DNA from: Thelephora terrestris | Taxonomy: Eukaryota > Basidiomycota > Agaricomycetes > Thelephorales > Thelephoraceae | DNA: 64,000 nucleotides | Assembly (NCBI GenBank): GCA_015956445.1 | Contig: WIUZ02000006.1 | Coordinates: forward strand, 992,001-1,056,000 | Direction of reading: 5' to 3' | Shown: one piece after another, positions 1 through 10,558 of the stretch | Numbering within the stretch: the stretch's first letter is position 1 | Layout of the letters: every line of letters begins with the position of its first letter | The notes under the pieces: model-generated | Seen by the model: the letters and a program-made list of their open reading frames with translations, nothing else | The model's database searches: none | What the model was told of the DNA's origin: nothing | Made by a program: the position numbers and the translations under genes

Positions 1-105
1 AACCTTTTCTGTCACCGACTTCCCGACGACGGGGGAAGCATGTAATTGGCGTGCAGCGATGACACTGCGGTAGATGGTCGACTTCGTGAGTGTGCTTCGA
101 AACAT
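1..105 (-). CDS. Mitochondrial-targeted protein, N-terminus only
   Basis: Only the first 35 codons are inside the window; the gene runs off the left edge. The reading begins MFRSTLTKSTIYRSVIAARQ and continues LHASPVVGKSVTEKV. It is rich in Arg, Ser and Thr, lacks acidic residues at the start, and carries an R-x-LHAS motif typical of a mitochondrial presequence cleavage region. KSVTEKV resembles a small fungal mitochondrial protein family, but I cannot name the gene. A TATA-like box lies 61 bp upstream on the minus strand (166-172). The mitochondrial address is fairly safe; the function is unknown. Confidence 0.6.
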   Translation of the reverse strand, partial: MFRSTLTKSTIYRSVIAARQLHASPVVGKSVTEKV

Positions 106-165
106 TGTTGTGTCTGAGTGTGTAGTGGATGGTGAGCTGTAAAAAGAATGAGGACGATATTGGGG

Positions 166-172
166 TTTTATA
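166..172 (-). promoter_or_regulatory. TATA-like box
   Basis: On the minus strand this reads TATAAAA, about 61 bp upstream of the ATG at 105, a sensible position for a fungal core promoter with a short leader. Assigned by sequence and spacing only. Confidence 0.4.
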
Positions 173-1167
173 GGCATGTCATATGACGTAGTGGTGACAT
201 CAATGACGCGGGGTGTTTCGCCCCTTTACCGTAAAGTTGTCTCCAGCCCGCCGCGCCACAACACCAACTTGATCAAGCGCCCGCGATTTGTTGCCACAGA
301 CGGAAACTGTGATCGTGATCGGACCCTGGACGGATCGTCAGCTTTGCGTCAGACACTCACAACGGATCAAATACCGTTCCAACCGTCTATTTCTTCCAGT
401 CGACAGAATGAAAAGCTGACCTCCTGACCCCACAATTCCAAAGATTATTGCGAGGCCCGTTCTCGTCACTCGCTGGGAGGCCAGCTGCGAGTAGTCCGTT
501 GTTCAAACTTGCGAGCTCCTCAAGTGCACCTGGGACAGGCCGGTCAATGTGCAGGCCAGCGAGTCCTTTGGTCTACACTGTGTCGACGCTCTGGTCTACT
601 TCAGGGACGGACGGTCTGAAGTTCCAGACTTGCGGGGACATGGGCCAGTAACTCATGGTGATGGAACAGCCACCCGACATTGCTCGGTCATCGACCTTGA
701 AGCTTGAAGCATCACCAAATTGTTTATGGATTATCCTCCAAACCAGGCTCTAAGTGTACTTCATTTCGTCTAGACTGTTTTTTCCCTCGCAAGTGACCCA
801 TTTGGTCCTACCTCTCACGGTATGAAACCCGCCAATCCATACCACCAGCCTATGACCGTACTCATTTTACGTCCGTGCTCTTTGCAGACCTACCAGTGGG
901 TCCAGAGCGGTGTTCTCGTACCGTACTGGTTATTCATACCTTGGAGATGATCCGCTGTGTCGCCGTCTCGACTCACCAGGGAGGTAGGAGAGTACTACGG
1001 TTTATGAGTGTATCCAACAACCGGTCTACGCTCGCGACCAGGACCAGGGTACACCTTGTTTTCGAAGTTCGGACCAGATGGCATTATCAGAAAGAACAAT
1101 AAAATTCTGAATGGTGATGGGGTGAGTGAGGACAAAAAGTCTACTTATGAAGGGGGACATGGGCGGC
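173..1167. other. Intergenic, no gene seen
   Basis: About 1 kb between the leftmost gene and the 3' end of the Ugo1-like gene. All open frames are short, lack recognisable motifs, and give no splice-consistent protein. It probably holds the 5' region of the left gene and the 3' region of the carrier gene. Confidence 0.5.
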
Positions 1168-2713
1168 CTAGAGTTCTGCCCATCCAGAGTCGTCGTCAAA
1201 GCCGCCGTTCGTGACACCAAGCAAAAACACTAAAAAACTCGCAGAGAGTCTCATCCCAAACCCGCGGTAAAGCTGTTCGATGCCCCTACTCCTCCACCAG
1301 CTCTCTCTCATCACTACGACATCTTTATCTTTGCCCTCACCCTTCCACCGTTCGGGTAAATTGGAACGCTCCTCCGTAATGATGTGCCAGAATGCATCCA
1401 CGACGCCGTTGTAAGGGAGCGGTCGCTGTTCGACGCAGGCTTTGATGGGTTTGGCGATTCCCCGAGTCTGCACTTGTAACCGGCGCCGGATCGTCTCGAA
1501 CGGCATCACGATAACCAAGCCCGCGCAAGTCCCGACGAGCTCTGCGACAGCCCAAGCAAATGGACTTGAATCGATGTTCCCGTGGAGGCCCAGTACACTG
1601 GTAGCGATGTACGGCGGGAGTGTCAGGGACACAAACGACCGGAGGCCATTATCCAAGATGGCCGGAATCAAGAGATGCGGGTGGAGATAAATGCCTTTCA
1701 GCCCTCCTTCATCGCGGAGGATTTGCGAGAGCGCATCTAAGGGACCGGTGTAGGATTGGTGCCTTGGCAGGAAAGACTGAACAATCAGTCGAGTTCGCAC
1801 CAAGTCGAGGGGCGAAAGAAGAAGACCGGTCAGAAGGTGAGAGGCGACTGGTAGGAGAATGGAGGAAGACTTGGAGGGAGATGGGGTGAATATTGACTGG
1901 AGGAGATTTTGAATTATCGGTTGGAGGGTTGACGAAAGAACATCATTAACGCAAGACGTGAGCAGCCCTGGCAGGAAACGGGGTCACGGTGGGACAGTAA
2001 CACTGAGTCGTGTCGACAGCCTACCTTTGAAAAGCGCCAACCACCCTTCCGCACTGAACCTTCCAACCCGCTTTACCATCCCCCAAACGCCGTCGGAGCT
2101 TGAGACGGGAATGATATATTCCGGCCGAGTACCTTCCTCCATAACGGACCGCCTAACAACGTAGCCTCTTTCGTCGACTGGCCGGGGCCGTGTATACCGC
2201 ACGGGGTTTGCGTTTGATGGATCAGCGAAATACGAGTCTGCATCGTTGGATTCCGCATCGCTAAGCTGCGAAAAGTCGATTGTTTAGTTGTATCCTATTT
2301 CTACAATGCAGTCAACTTATCACCTCCGGTTCTTCTTCGTACTCCTGCTCTTTGACCTTGGGACCCTCGAGCAGGGACAAGTCCCTCGGAACCCATTGGG
2401 CTTGCAGCAGTAACTTTCCAACTTCAAAAGGCATCGCGAGTGCAGTGCTTGTGTACTGCAAGACCGCTCCCGCGATCAGGCCCTTCAGTAGCAATTTAAC
2501 CTCTACGCCCGAGGGTTCCGCCAACGATAGAGAAGAGGAGAGGTCGAATATGGGGTTTGCTGGTGCGCCGGTGGGCCATTCATATGACGTTTGGGAGGCA
2601 TTTGATGTGACAGCGGAGGGTAAGGTGTTGTTGCTTGGGGGCGGAAGGAACGACCAGGGAGCCTGAGGAGGCGCATACGTGTCTCGCAGCGAAGACGAAG
2701 ATGACGCGCTCAT
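1168..2713 (-). CDS. ugo1: Ugo1-like mitochondrial outer-membrane carrier protein
   Basis: Three exons (2713-2324, 2265-2025, 1967-1168) join in frame to 476 residues. Ugo1 is a modified mitochondrial carrier of the outer membrane that links Fzo1 and Mgm1 during mitochondrial fusion. Seen here: a Ser/Pro-rich cytosolic N-terminus; a first carrier-like stretch TALAMPFEVGKLLLQAQWVP, the characteristic degenerate Px[DE] motif of fungal Ugo1; a YVVR...EGTRPEYIIPV linker; a second carrier repeat with SPLDLVRTRLIVQ; and a third with MPFETIRRRLQVQTRG. The start was set at the ATG at 2713 because the frame upstream has no ATG. Degenerate carrier signatures in all three repeats, rather than full PxDxxR motifs, fit Ugo1 better than a metabolite carrier. 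No breaks seen. Confidence 0.85.
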
Positions 2714-2908
2714 GGGGATCTTAAATTCCGGTCGACAGGCCAAATGGTGAACGGATGGTTCGGGCCTGGGTTCGGCTGCGTGAAAGTTGTTTGCACTTGT
2801 TTGCCTCTTTCAGGCGCAGGGGTGACCCACAATCTTATCTTCGAGTTGTGGTGTCTTCAATTAGGTGGAGATAAATCTCAGAGCAAGGCTACAGTACATA
2901 GTGTATAC

Positions 2909-5370
2909 CTAACGGTCGAGAAGATTTCCCGACTCTTGGGCAGCTCTCTCCGAGTCGTCGTCCTCAGAATCTTGCGGCGAGTCCGCTAACAGGAAAGTGG
3001 TGCCCCCTTTTGGGATCATGCTCCGCACATCATCCAGAATACTATCGAAGAGCTCCGCGTTCGAGAGCGTCTGGCTTTGTGAGGGTGGGAGGGCTAGCAG
3101 CTGGTCTTGTGAACCATATAGGCTCTCAGCGACTTTTGCCCAACCTGTTACCTCGAGCGGCTGAGCGAGGAGAGGTGGCATTATTCTAAAACACATTTTC
3201 AGCGAGAAAATTTCGGGTGCACGACGGGTATCCGTACACTCGTGAGATGTAGTCGAGCCCTTTTGAACACGCTACCTCCATGATCAAGCGGAGGGAAGAT
3301 TCATCTGCCTTCTTGGAAAAGGAACGATCCAGGTGTCCAGATAACCACTGATCCCTCCGTGCTTCTGGGTGCAAAACGTTCTCTGAGCCTCGTAGCGCTT
3401 TGAGGACCATGAGCGTGTCCTGTACGCTCCGTAAACCGTCCACTATGCGATCGAGCCTAAAAGAGGGGCCGCAGTGTGAGCTTCCATAGACCTTGGAATG
3501 ACGAGACCTACGCGGCCTCAATGTCCTCCAACTGAAACTTCTCCCAACCAGCGACTACGTGTTCCAATCCAAAGCGGCTCAGATCCACCTCGTCCCTGAA
3601 CTTGCACATACTCATGGTTCGCGTCCAGAGTTTTGCATCATTTGACTGGACGGCAATCCCGGCGAGTCTAGTCGCAATGTCGTTTGGAGTCATGGTAGGA
3701 ACTTCGTAGCTGGGGCGGAAATCGAATATACAATCCTCCGGAGAGGAAGTTTTGCGCCAATTCTGAAAGATGAATTCCACAATCTTTTGGTTTTCTTCGG
3801 TCGGGCCCTCTGATGCCGATTTCTCGAGCTCTGAGAGCGCATATTCAACGCCACCGGAAGAGAGCAGCACATCTAGCTGCTTCGAGCTCGGAAATAACAC
3901 CAACGCCCGACGCCTGTACCCTAGAGGCCAGATGGTGAGAAAAGAACAGTCGATGGCGGTAGACATACAGTATTCCAGCGGTTTGGCGGTCTGATTGTCC
4001 CTTAGTAGGTAAAGATCCTCACACGAAGATACTCACGTAGCTGGTGAACGGATGTATATCCTGTTCGTCAGGTTCTACGTCCCTGAACGGAAACTCTGGG
4101 ACCAGATTGCCCTCGTCAAGTAGGAGCCCAAAACCGTTTTGCGCGGGTTTTCCTCTTATGTCGGTGAGCTTCTTGACTTTAAACTTCACTACATGTAGTT
4201 GCGTCATGATCGGGTTCTCGAACGTTCCCTGGGACAACCCGTAGGTAGGCTTGTCAGCCGTCGAAGCCTCCGCCCAACCGGTGACATGGGCACACAACGT
4301 CCCCAACAAAAGGACCATATTCTCTGCGTCCGCGGCGGCTTTCAAAACCGAGAGTACGTCGTCGTCTTTCATGCGGTCGTTCCCTTCGAGAACGTATGCG
4401 GCAACGTGGTCGTCCGGTATACCTTTGTAACCGGACAAAAGCCATTTGCGGAACACATCGCGAGTGTGACAGACCAGCGTCTCGGCGCTGGGTATGCACG
4501 GGGTAGGAGTTTCGGCGGAGGTGTGAACGAGGTTATAGACAAGCGCAAGACGGTATCCCGACGTGAGGTTCTCCACCTCGTACTTTACGTCGGTGTACCA
4601 GGCGAGCAAGGTGGTTTCGTAGAGTGATCCCTTCGCGGACACGAGGGTGAGGTTTCTGTCGCCGTGAGAGGCCCGTATCTCTCCGCCCGTGAATCCCGAT
4701 GGGAGAACGATGATCACAGTACCGAACGTTTCTGGGGTCGTTCGAGCGCTGACAAAACACCATCAGGCGGGATTTGACGTCCGTGACACGACTTACTCTG
4801 CAGAAGAAAAGAAATCGGCACTACTTACATTGTGAGGTTATCGAGACAACAAACGAGGCATCAAACTTACCGAGATCCAGGCTTCTGGAGGAGGAGCTCG
4901 CGGAGTTCGTAGCGGGGAGCGGTCTTGTAGGGAGCACACCCGAGTCTCTTCCACACGTGCTCGTGGACTACCTCGCCAACGTATGTCTCCCACTTCGGGT
5001 TTTTGTAAGAGATCCTGGAACGATCAACAAACACCGTGTCCGCCGCGCCTTCGCGTGTGGATGCTCCCGTATTGGCGATCAGATTGGCATCACGGTCGCT
5101 AAGGGGTAGACCGACGATTCCAATCCCATCAATGTGGAGGCAGGGGTTTGGGCTATAAGGCAAAGGCACGGAAAACGCAAACGTTCCTTGAAAGTTGAAA
5201 CCATATCTAAGCACCCTCGTCAAGTCATCCTGCGAATCTGTCAGACCTCCAAATAGTCCACTACCACCGGCACCAATCGGCCGACTTGCCCTTAGGATAT
5301 CCTTTGCCAGTCTCTCGTTCTCGTCGTGGTCGCTGTTTTCAGTTAAAGGTTCGCTGCCGTCGTCGCTCAT
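2909..5370 (-). CDS. 2OG-Fe(II) oxygenase-like protein of the Agaricomycete type, function unknown
   Basis: Five exons (5370-4871, 4748-4037, 3990-3512, 3456-3238, 3185-2909) join in frame to 728 residues. The core FGTVIIVLPSGFTGGEIRAS, then SLYETTLLAWYTDVKYEVEN and TSGYRLALVYNLVH, matches a large mushroom family whose N-terminal half is a prolyl-4-hydroxylase-like 2OG-Fe(II) oxygenase fold; the C-terminal half has no domain I can name. The acidic N-terminus starts at the ATG at 5370. In relatives, a segment with the iron-binding HxD motif (of the type FLPHxDTEK) precedes FGTV. Here the only frame-consistent junction (4871 to 4748) joins KPGSR directly to ARTTPETFGTV, so that motif is absent or lies in a microexon I could not find. 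Activity as an oxygenase is therefore doubtful. Substrate unknown. Confidence 0.7.
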
Positions 5371-5657
5371 GAATATCGTTATCGCGAAGGGTCGATCTGA
5401 TCAAAGTTGATCAGGTGAGATTAAAACGAGGCGAATACTGGCGAGCACCCCAGTCAGTGTGAAGTCGCTCCCCAGCACAACGGAGAAGACCGGGGAGTGA
5501 TATATACGGAAAAGAGATACAGGTAAAAACAAGATCTGAGTTTCGAGATACTGGAATGCTCGGCGTGGTCGACAGATTTCAATACCAAACGCAGATGTGA
5601 ATGACGATCGGAGTGAAGGGTGGAAAGGCGTCCTCACCGTGGCGGTTTAAAACTTTA

Positions 5658-6987
5658 TCACAAAGGAACTTCGTCGATAGTGTTTTCGTCTCCGACGCGA
5701 AGCTCGTCGGGAGTGCCCCCATTCGTTTCGGTAGAGCCCATAGCATGATTTCCATCAGAAAGGGTCCAATCGCCATCCGCAGATTTCTCTTCGCTCTTAA
5801 AACGAATTGAACCAATGTTGCCGGAGACGATGGTTTCGCGCGTCAATGCGCTCCTGTTAGCAACTCGTAGAATGATGAGTAGCGGAGCGATGACCTGTTC
5901 GTCTCCATGATCAGATGAAATTTTCTGCGAGTCAGGGAAAGAAGGAACAGCTACGAACTTGGGTTTCGGCGCAAAGCGGAGAGAAGGCATTGACCAGGAA
6001 GCTCTGGGCGCCCCACGACACAATATAGAGTAGAAACCCGATAGTATAAAGGGCAGAGGACTCGACGAGCATGGTGACGATGGTCTTGTACAATCCGTTA
6101 GCCCCGCCTGTAGTTCCTATGGCTTTTCGCATGTTCCTGCTATGCAGGATAAGTCGTATGATGATCATGAGTGTGAGGAGAGCATTGAGAGCAACGGAAA
6201 TCGAGAAACATGCAACGGTGAAGGGGACTTCAATGGAGGACCAGTTTGCGCTGGTACTGGACGAGCACTGGTAATATATAATCGCGATGCCCATCGCTGC
6301 ATCGGTGCTATCAGCTAAGAACATCGCTGCTGGCTTGTGGAGGGCTGGGGAACATACCAAACGAGGTGAGGTACATCATAGACGGGGGAGCCATAACCCA
6401 GTGATTCATGGCGTAGACAACGTAGCAACGGTAGAGCTGGAGGGGCGGCTCACGTCAGACATCTGAGTGACATGGGTTTTGCATAATTTACCAAAAAGCC
6501 ATCGGCTAGCCAGTTGTTCAAGAAGAAAGTTATACTGGGAATAGTGCTGACTGCTTCCAGAATGATGAAGTTTTGGTATCCAGCAGGCCCAGGGGGTAGC
6601 TCGCCGTCAACGCCAGGGAACTCCCGGTTATCAACATAGGAAACGGATTGAAGATCAAGGCCCATCGCGGTGGACAATGTCACAATCGAGAACATGACCA
6701 CAGTGTACGCTACGAGTAACCACTTGATGCCTTGCCATTTGCTGCCGATTGGGCCGAGCAACGCACTCATGCATTGGAAGAACAGAATAACAACAACCCC
6801 TAGAGCAACGGATCGAACAGACAAGGTGAATGCGCACGGACCAGAACAGACGACAGGTTGGCATACCATAGGATACCACCCCAATACTAACTCCTGCGAA
6901 GTTTGCCTTCTCGGCAAGATACAGAGAGCGAGAGATATTTGGAGCGTTAGGATTATCTGACCAGAAGTTTGTCTGGGAGTCAGACAT
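5658..6987 (-). CDS. Seven-helix membrane protein, copy 1
   Basis: Five exons (6987-6867, 6799-6492, 6436-6358, 6296-5959, 5894-5658) join in frame to 360 residues. Hydrophobic stretches give about seven membrane helices: around GVVVILFFQCMSALL, LLVAYTVVMFSIVTL, ITFFLNNWLADGFLLYRCYV, WVMAPPSMMYLTSFAMGIAI, CFSISVALNALLTLMIIIRL, ESSALYTIGFLLYIVSWG and VIAPLLIILRVANR. The motifs NNWLADGFLLYRCYV, RLILHSRNMRK and the ending RVANR followed by an acidic cytosolic tail recur in a large unnamed family of mushroom membrane proteins with many paralogs per genome. No ligand or role is known to me. Its closest relative is the copy at 10559-11867, with identical intron positions. Intact as read. Confidence 0.8.
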
Positions 6988-7553
6988 GGCTCAGACGGTG
7001 TCCAACGCGTATGCTTGGGGGGAAGATATAGAGTGGTGGTCAGGCTGAGATAGAGGGAAAGGAAGTGGGTCTAAGCAAGTTGCGATACGTTGCATCAGAA
7101 AGATGGCGGAGTGAACAACAATAATTCCCGTCCAGCGACGTCCCACAAGCGTATAGTAATCACTTCCCGAACAATCTACATCAACACAGCCGCGAGCCCC
7201 ACGATATAGTGAGGAATAGACGCACCTTCCTTCACCCTTTGCTGTTCCCTCTGATTTGCCCGTCTCCCGCAGGGTACGACTCCAAGTTGTTCGCGCCTTA
7301 CCTGACCTCAGTAGGTCTGGAACCTTTTGCAACATCTCGCGGGCTCGGGGCACGCCTTCTTGGAGAGACAGGAACGGGAGATGACCGAATGACGCATGAT
7401 GCAAAGCCGTAACAAAAACAAAGTGCGATCATACCGGTCGTCCACAAGACGAGAAGTCCCCAGGTGGTGCACACATTCAAAGTGGCATTCAATTTAGCTT
7501 AAATTGCTTCGGCACGCGGCAACGGCCGCGCGGTTTGATCGTTCTCGAGATCC
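5658..7553 (-). repeat. Segmental duplication, left unit (~1.9 kb)
   Basis: This segment and 10559-12463 are copies of each other. Similarity covers the whole seven-helix gene, introns included, and continues ~560 bp upstream: shared blocks include GGCACGCCTTCTTGGA (7352 region versus 12253 region), AAAGTGGCATTCAATTT and CCGCGCGGTTTG. In this copy the upstream part can encode a hydrophobic stretch (7298-7492, minus, LLVLWTTGMIALCFCYGF), but the frame is not kept in the other copy, so I do not call it a gene. Confidence 0.75.
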
Positions 7554-7675
7554 ATTTCGTTAGACTTGTGAAGAAGGCGACAAGACCCCAGCCGCCATGT
7601 AGGGTCAGGCACATCGCGAAACTCGGCAATTGGCACCTCTCTACAACGGATATGATAATGTCTACTGCTACGGAT

Positions 7676-7867
7676 AGTGAGTGACTGTCCGCAGGAATAG
7701 GTTAGATAGCAAATATACATATCCGCCGTAGAAGGGTGCCAGTTCCCGCATTTCGCGGCGTTCCTGACCCTCCAGAGCGGTCGGGGTCCTTCGCCTTCTT
7801 AACAGTCCACAAATATTCACCTAGATTCGAGTGTACACTGTGTACATCCTACGGACAGTCACTCACT
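7676..7867. mobile_element. MITE-like element, copy 1
   Basis: A ~190 bp element with terminal inverted repeats: it opens with AGTGAGTGACTGTCCG and ends with the exact reverse complement CGGACAGTCACTCACT. The interior is shared with the next element (GTAGAAGGGTGCCA, GAGCGGTCGGGGTCCT, GATTCGAGTGTACAC). It has no coding capacity. The size and inverted ends are those of a miniature inverted-repeat transposable element; I could not settle the target-site duplication or the superfamily. Confidence 0.7.
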
Positions 7868-7882
7868 GAGTCACCCGCTAAA

Positions 7883-8083
7883 TGGGTGACTGTCCGTAGG
7901 ACTAGATTAGAATAGGAATATATCATACTTATCGTAGAAGGGTGCCAATTGCCGGGTTTTGCGGTGTTCCTAAGCCCACGGAGCGGTCGGGGTCCTGACA
8001 CTGATTGACAGTTCCCTTAAATGTCCTCAGATATTCTTCTGGATTCGAGTGTACACCGTGTAGATCCTACGGACAGTCACCCA
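7883..8083. mobile_element. MITE-like element, copy 2
   Basis: Second copy, ~200 bp, in direct orientation only 15 bp after the first. It opens TGGGTGACTGTCCGTAGGA and ends with the perfect inverse TCCTACGGACAGTCACCCA (19 bp inverted repeats). Body similarity to copy 1 is clear but punctuated by substitutions, so the two are not a very recent duplication. It sits 38 bp from the 3' end of the phosphotransferase gene and may form its 3' UTR or terminator region. Confidence 0.75.
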
Positions 8084-8121
8084 ATAAATCGACAACACCG
8101 CGGAATATTTCGATCAATTCA

Positions 8122-10016
8122 TCACATGTAATCCTCCTCATCCATATCGTCCAAGAACCAATTCGCCGCACTCTTATCCCGAATTTCCCCCTTCGGAATC
8201 AACGTCAACACCCTCAGCTTAAGCAGCTCAGCGAGGTCCTTGGCCATCTCGTGGTCTTCGTTGCACACCCAGGTCTCCCCCTCGAAACCAACCATGCCTC
8301 GGCACCCCTCAAAGTTCTCGTCCGCTACTTGCAGTCTTGCGCTCAGCTCCTTCGTCTCGCGTAGGTCCTCGGGTTCGAACGCGACTGGACACGGCACACC
8401 TCCCCCCGTAAGCCTCCCCCATAGCTCCGTTGCCTCTATCAGCGTAGTCTTCAGCGCGTGAGTCTCACCCTCCCATGGAGAACCGGCTCGGTCGAAAAGG
8501 CGGCAGATGAACATGGACACGAGGTCCGACAACGCGTCGTAATGGAGCTTGTTGTACTCCTCCGTGTTCTTGACGTAGTGGAAGTGGACGAGACGGCGGT
8601 GGTAAAGTCCCATCGCGAGGCTCTTCTCGGATTCGTCCAGCTCGTCGAAGTTCGCCGGCAGTGAGGGTGGGGTGAGAGCCTGCGAGATCGGGTCGTCGTA
8701 GTTCTGCAAGCGACCTGGTATACCAGCAAAGAGAAACGGGGGTAGGATCGAGGCGTGTTGCCAGTCGAGCAGGCCCACGATCTTCAACTGGTTAGTGTCT
8801 GAAGACCTCAACACGATGACGTTGCTCGGCTGGAGATCGGGATGGCGGATACGGAAATGATGGAGGGCTGGGTCCTTGGGGACGAGCGAAGATGCGATGA
8901 GAAGGTAGCGTTCGAGGTTCTTGATGTGGTCCGACGGTGACTGTTCCTTGTACTCGTAAGACTCCCTTCTTTCGCGCTGGAACGGTAGTAGCGGTCGACC
9001 GAACTTTTCCAGATACGCCATTTCCTTGCGAGCTGCTGCTACGAGCGCTGCCTCGGCGTTTTCGTCTATAGTCTCGATTAGTTCCAAAAAGTCCAACAAA
9101 AGAAAAGGCAGGGAGTGGCGTACATGGTCCCCTGTCCACGTCGAGCTGCGACCTCCTTCCGTACCACATATGCAGCCTGGCATCTGGACCGACGCAGAAG
9201 CGCTCGTCGTTGAGCGGGATGCCCGTCCTCCCTGCCACCTTCTCCAGGTCTTTGGTATAGTAGAGGCTTCCACCGGCCGGAAAAGTAATCGACATCATGC
9301 GAGACTCGAGTTGAACCATTTGACGCAGTACCGAAGCGAGATCTGGCTCCTCCAGCTCCATCCACACGTCGGTGAGGTTCGTACCTCTAATAAACTCCAT
9401 GAAAATGTATTCCGTCTTCGCAGCGTTGTCTGGCGAAGGAGAGTAATCGTAAACCTCGGGAACAGGCAGCCCAGAGGAACGGAGGAAGCGCATTGTGGCC
9501 ACTTCGCTGGCTAGAGCGTAGAACTTGGGGACCGTGACGGGGTACGGGATGCGGGCTACCATCTCGAAGCCGCCACGCATGGTGATAAGGAAAGACCGGT
9601 TAAAGCCACCCTCGGCGAGCTTCACAAATGTGTCGATATCTTGAGAACTCCGACCAACAGACTGCGCCGCAAGTCGACAGAGCTCGTCGACGTCGAACTC
9701 ACGTCTGCGCTCTGCGAGGCGAAGATCATTGTTGACGCTGAATGTGCGAGATTGCGAATTAGACATGTACGCTGGAGAACAACGTGTATAAGGCTTACAG
9801 CCAATGTCCTGATGTATAGTTGAAGAGACCGTCGGGAGAGTCTGACACACTTGAGAATGCACGACGTGGCAGGCGCCGACAGGTCCGAGTGAAGTTAGCG
9901 GTTGAAGAGGAAAGATATGCTGAACGCAGCGAGGAGAGAGGACGGCGCAGAGGCGGAGAGATTGAGACTGGTAGCAAGTTCAAGGCGAGCCTCGCACGCC
10001 CAAGGGAGTAGTACAT
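8122..10016 (-). CDS. Aim9-like mitochondrial phosphotransferase (APH/protein-kinase-like fold)
   Basis: Three exons (10016-9799, 9737-9124, 9065-8122) join in frame to 591 residues. The N-terminus MYYSLGRARLALNLLPVSIS, rich in Arg and Ser, followed by RRAFSS, is a likely mitochondrial presequence; then comes the conserved start of the family, GLFNYTSGHWL. The kinase-like core has KLAEGGFNRSF (nucleotide loop), VARIPYP (beta-3 region), EYIFMEFIRGTNLTDVW, the catalytic loop HPDLQPSNVIV and the metal-binding GLLDWQHAS. This is the aminoglycoside-phosphotransferase (APH) superfamily, specifically the fungal group related to yeast Aim9/Fmp29. The natural substrate is unknown; an antibiotic-resistance role is not implied. 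No breaks seen. Confidence 0.85.
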
Positions 10017-10264
10017 GCGAATGTGTGCGGTGGGGTGGGAGAGGGACCAATGCATGAGCTCGAGGTTCCATGCTAGGACTCCATGCAGGCAGTCCCAAAA
10101 TCCTTTCGAGAACGAAAAAAAACGTGAGTGCGTTCTTCGAAAATGGAGTCGAGAGTTCTGCAAACAGCTGTGATCGGGGAAATCCCGAGTCAGCAGCTGG
10201 AAGCGCTTGGGAACAATAAAATTGTTCTCGTGTGACCTCTCTCTCGCAAGGACCTGTAGCATAC

Positions 10265-10375
10265 AACCTGTTACATGTTTAGTTTCAGCCCAGATCCCCA
10301 AGGGAATCATTGTCTTTTTTCCAGATATCGGTGACCATTCCTGACGGGGCGCCTCTCGCATGGGAGCATTGTAAA
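10265..10375. repeat. Short homologous fragment, copy 1
   Basis: About 110 bp here resemble 13455-13555: both hold ACAACCT, then GTTTCAG, CAGATCCCC, TTTCCAGATATCGGTG and a TTCCTGA..GG..CG.CTCTCGC block. Meaning unknown; probably two relics of one former sequence, scattered around the duplicated segment. Confidence 0.45.
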
Positions 10376-10558
10376 TGAGGAATGTATACGGAAAAACAAG
10401 GTAGAACTATTAGGATCCGAGTTCGGAGATACCGGAATGCTGGACTCTCGCACTCGTCGGTTTACATCAGCAAGAGCAGCTTTGAATGACGGTCAGAGTG
10501 AGGGAGACGCAGAATCATCCCCATCGCAGCGGTGTTTTCAGGTACCCTTTAGACCCCA

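Noticed and set aside
8122-10016. Antibiotic-resistance aminoglycoside kinase
   Set aside because: The fold is APH-like, but the GLFNYTSGHWL start, presequence and length place it with the fungal Aim9-like mitochondrial family.
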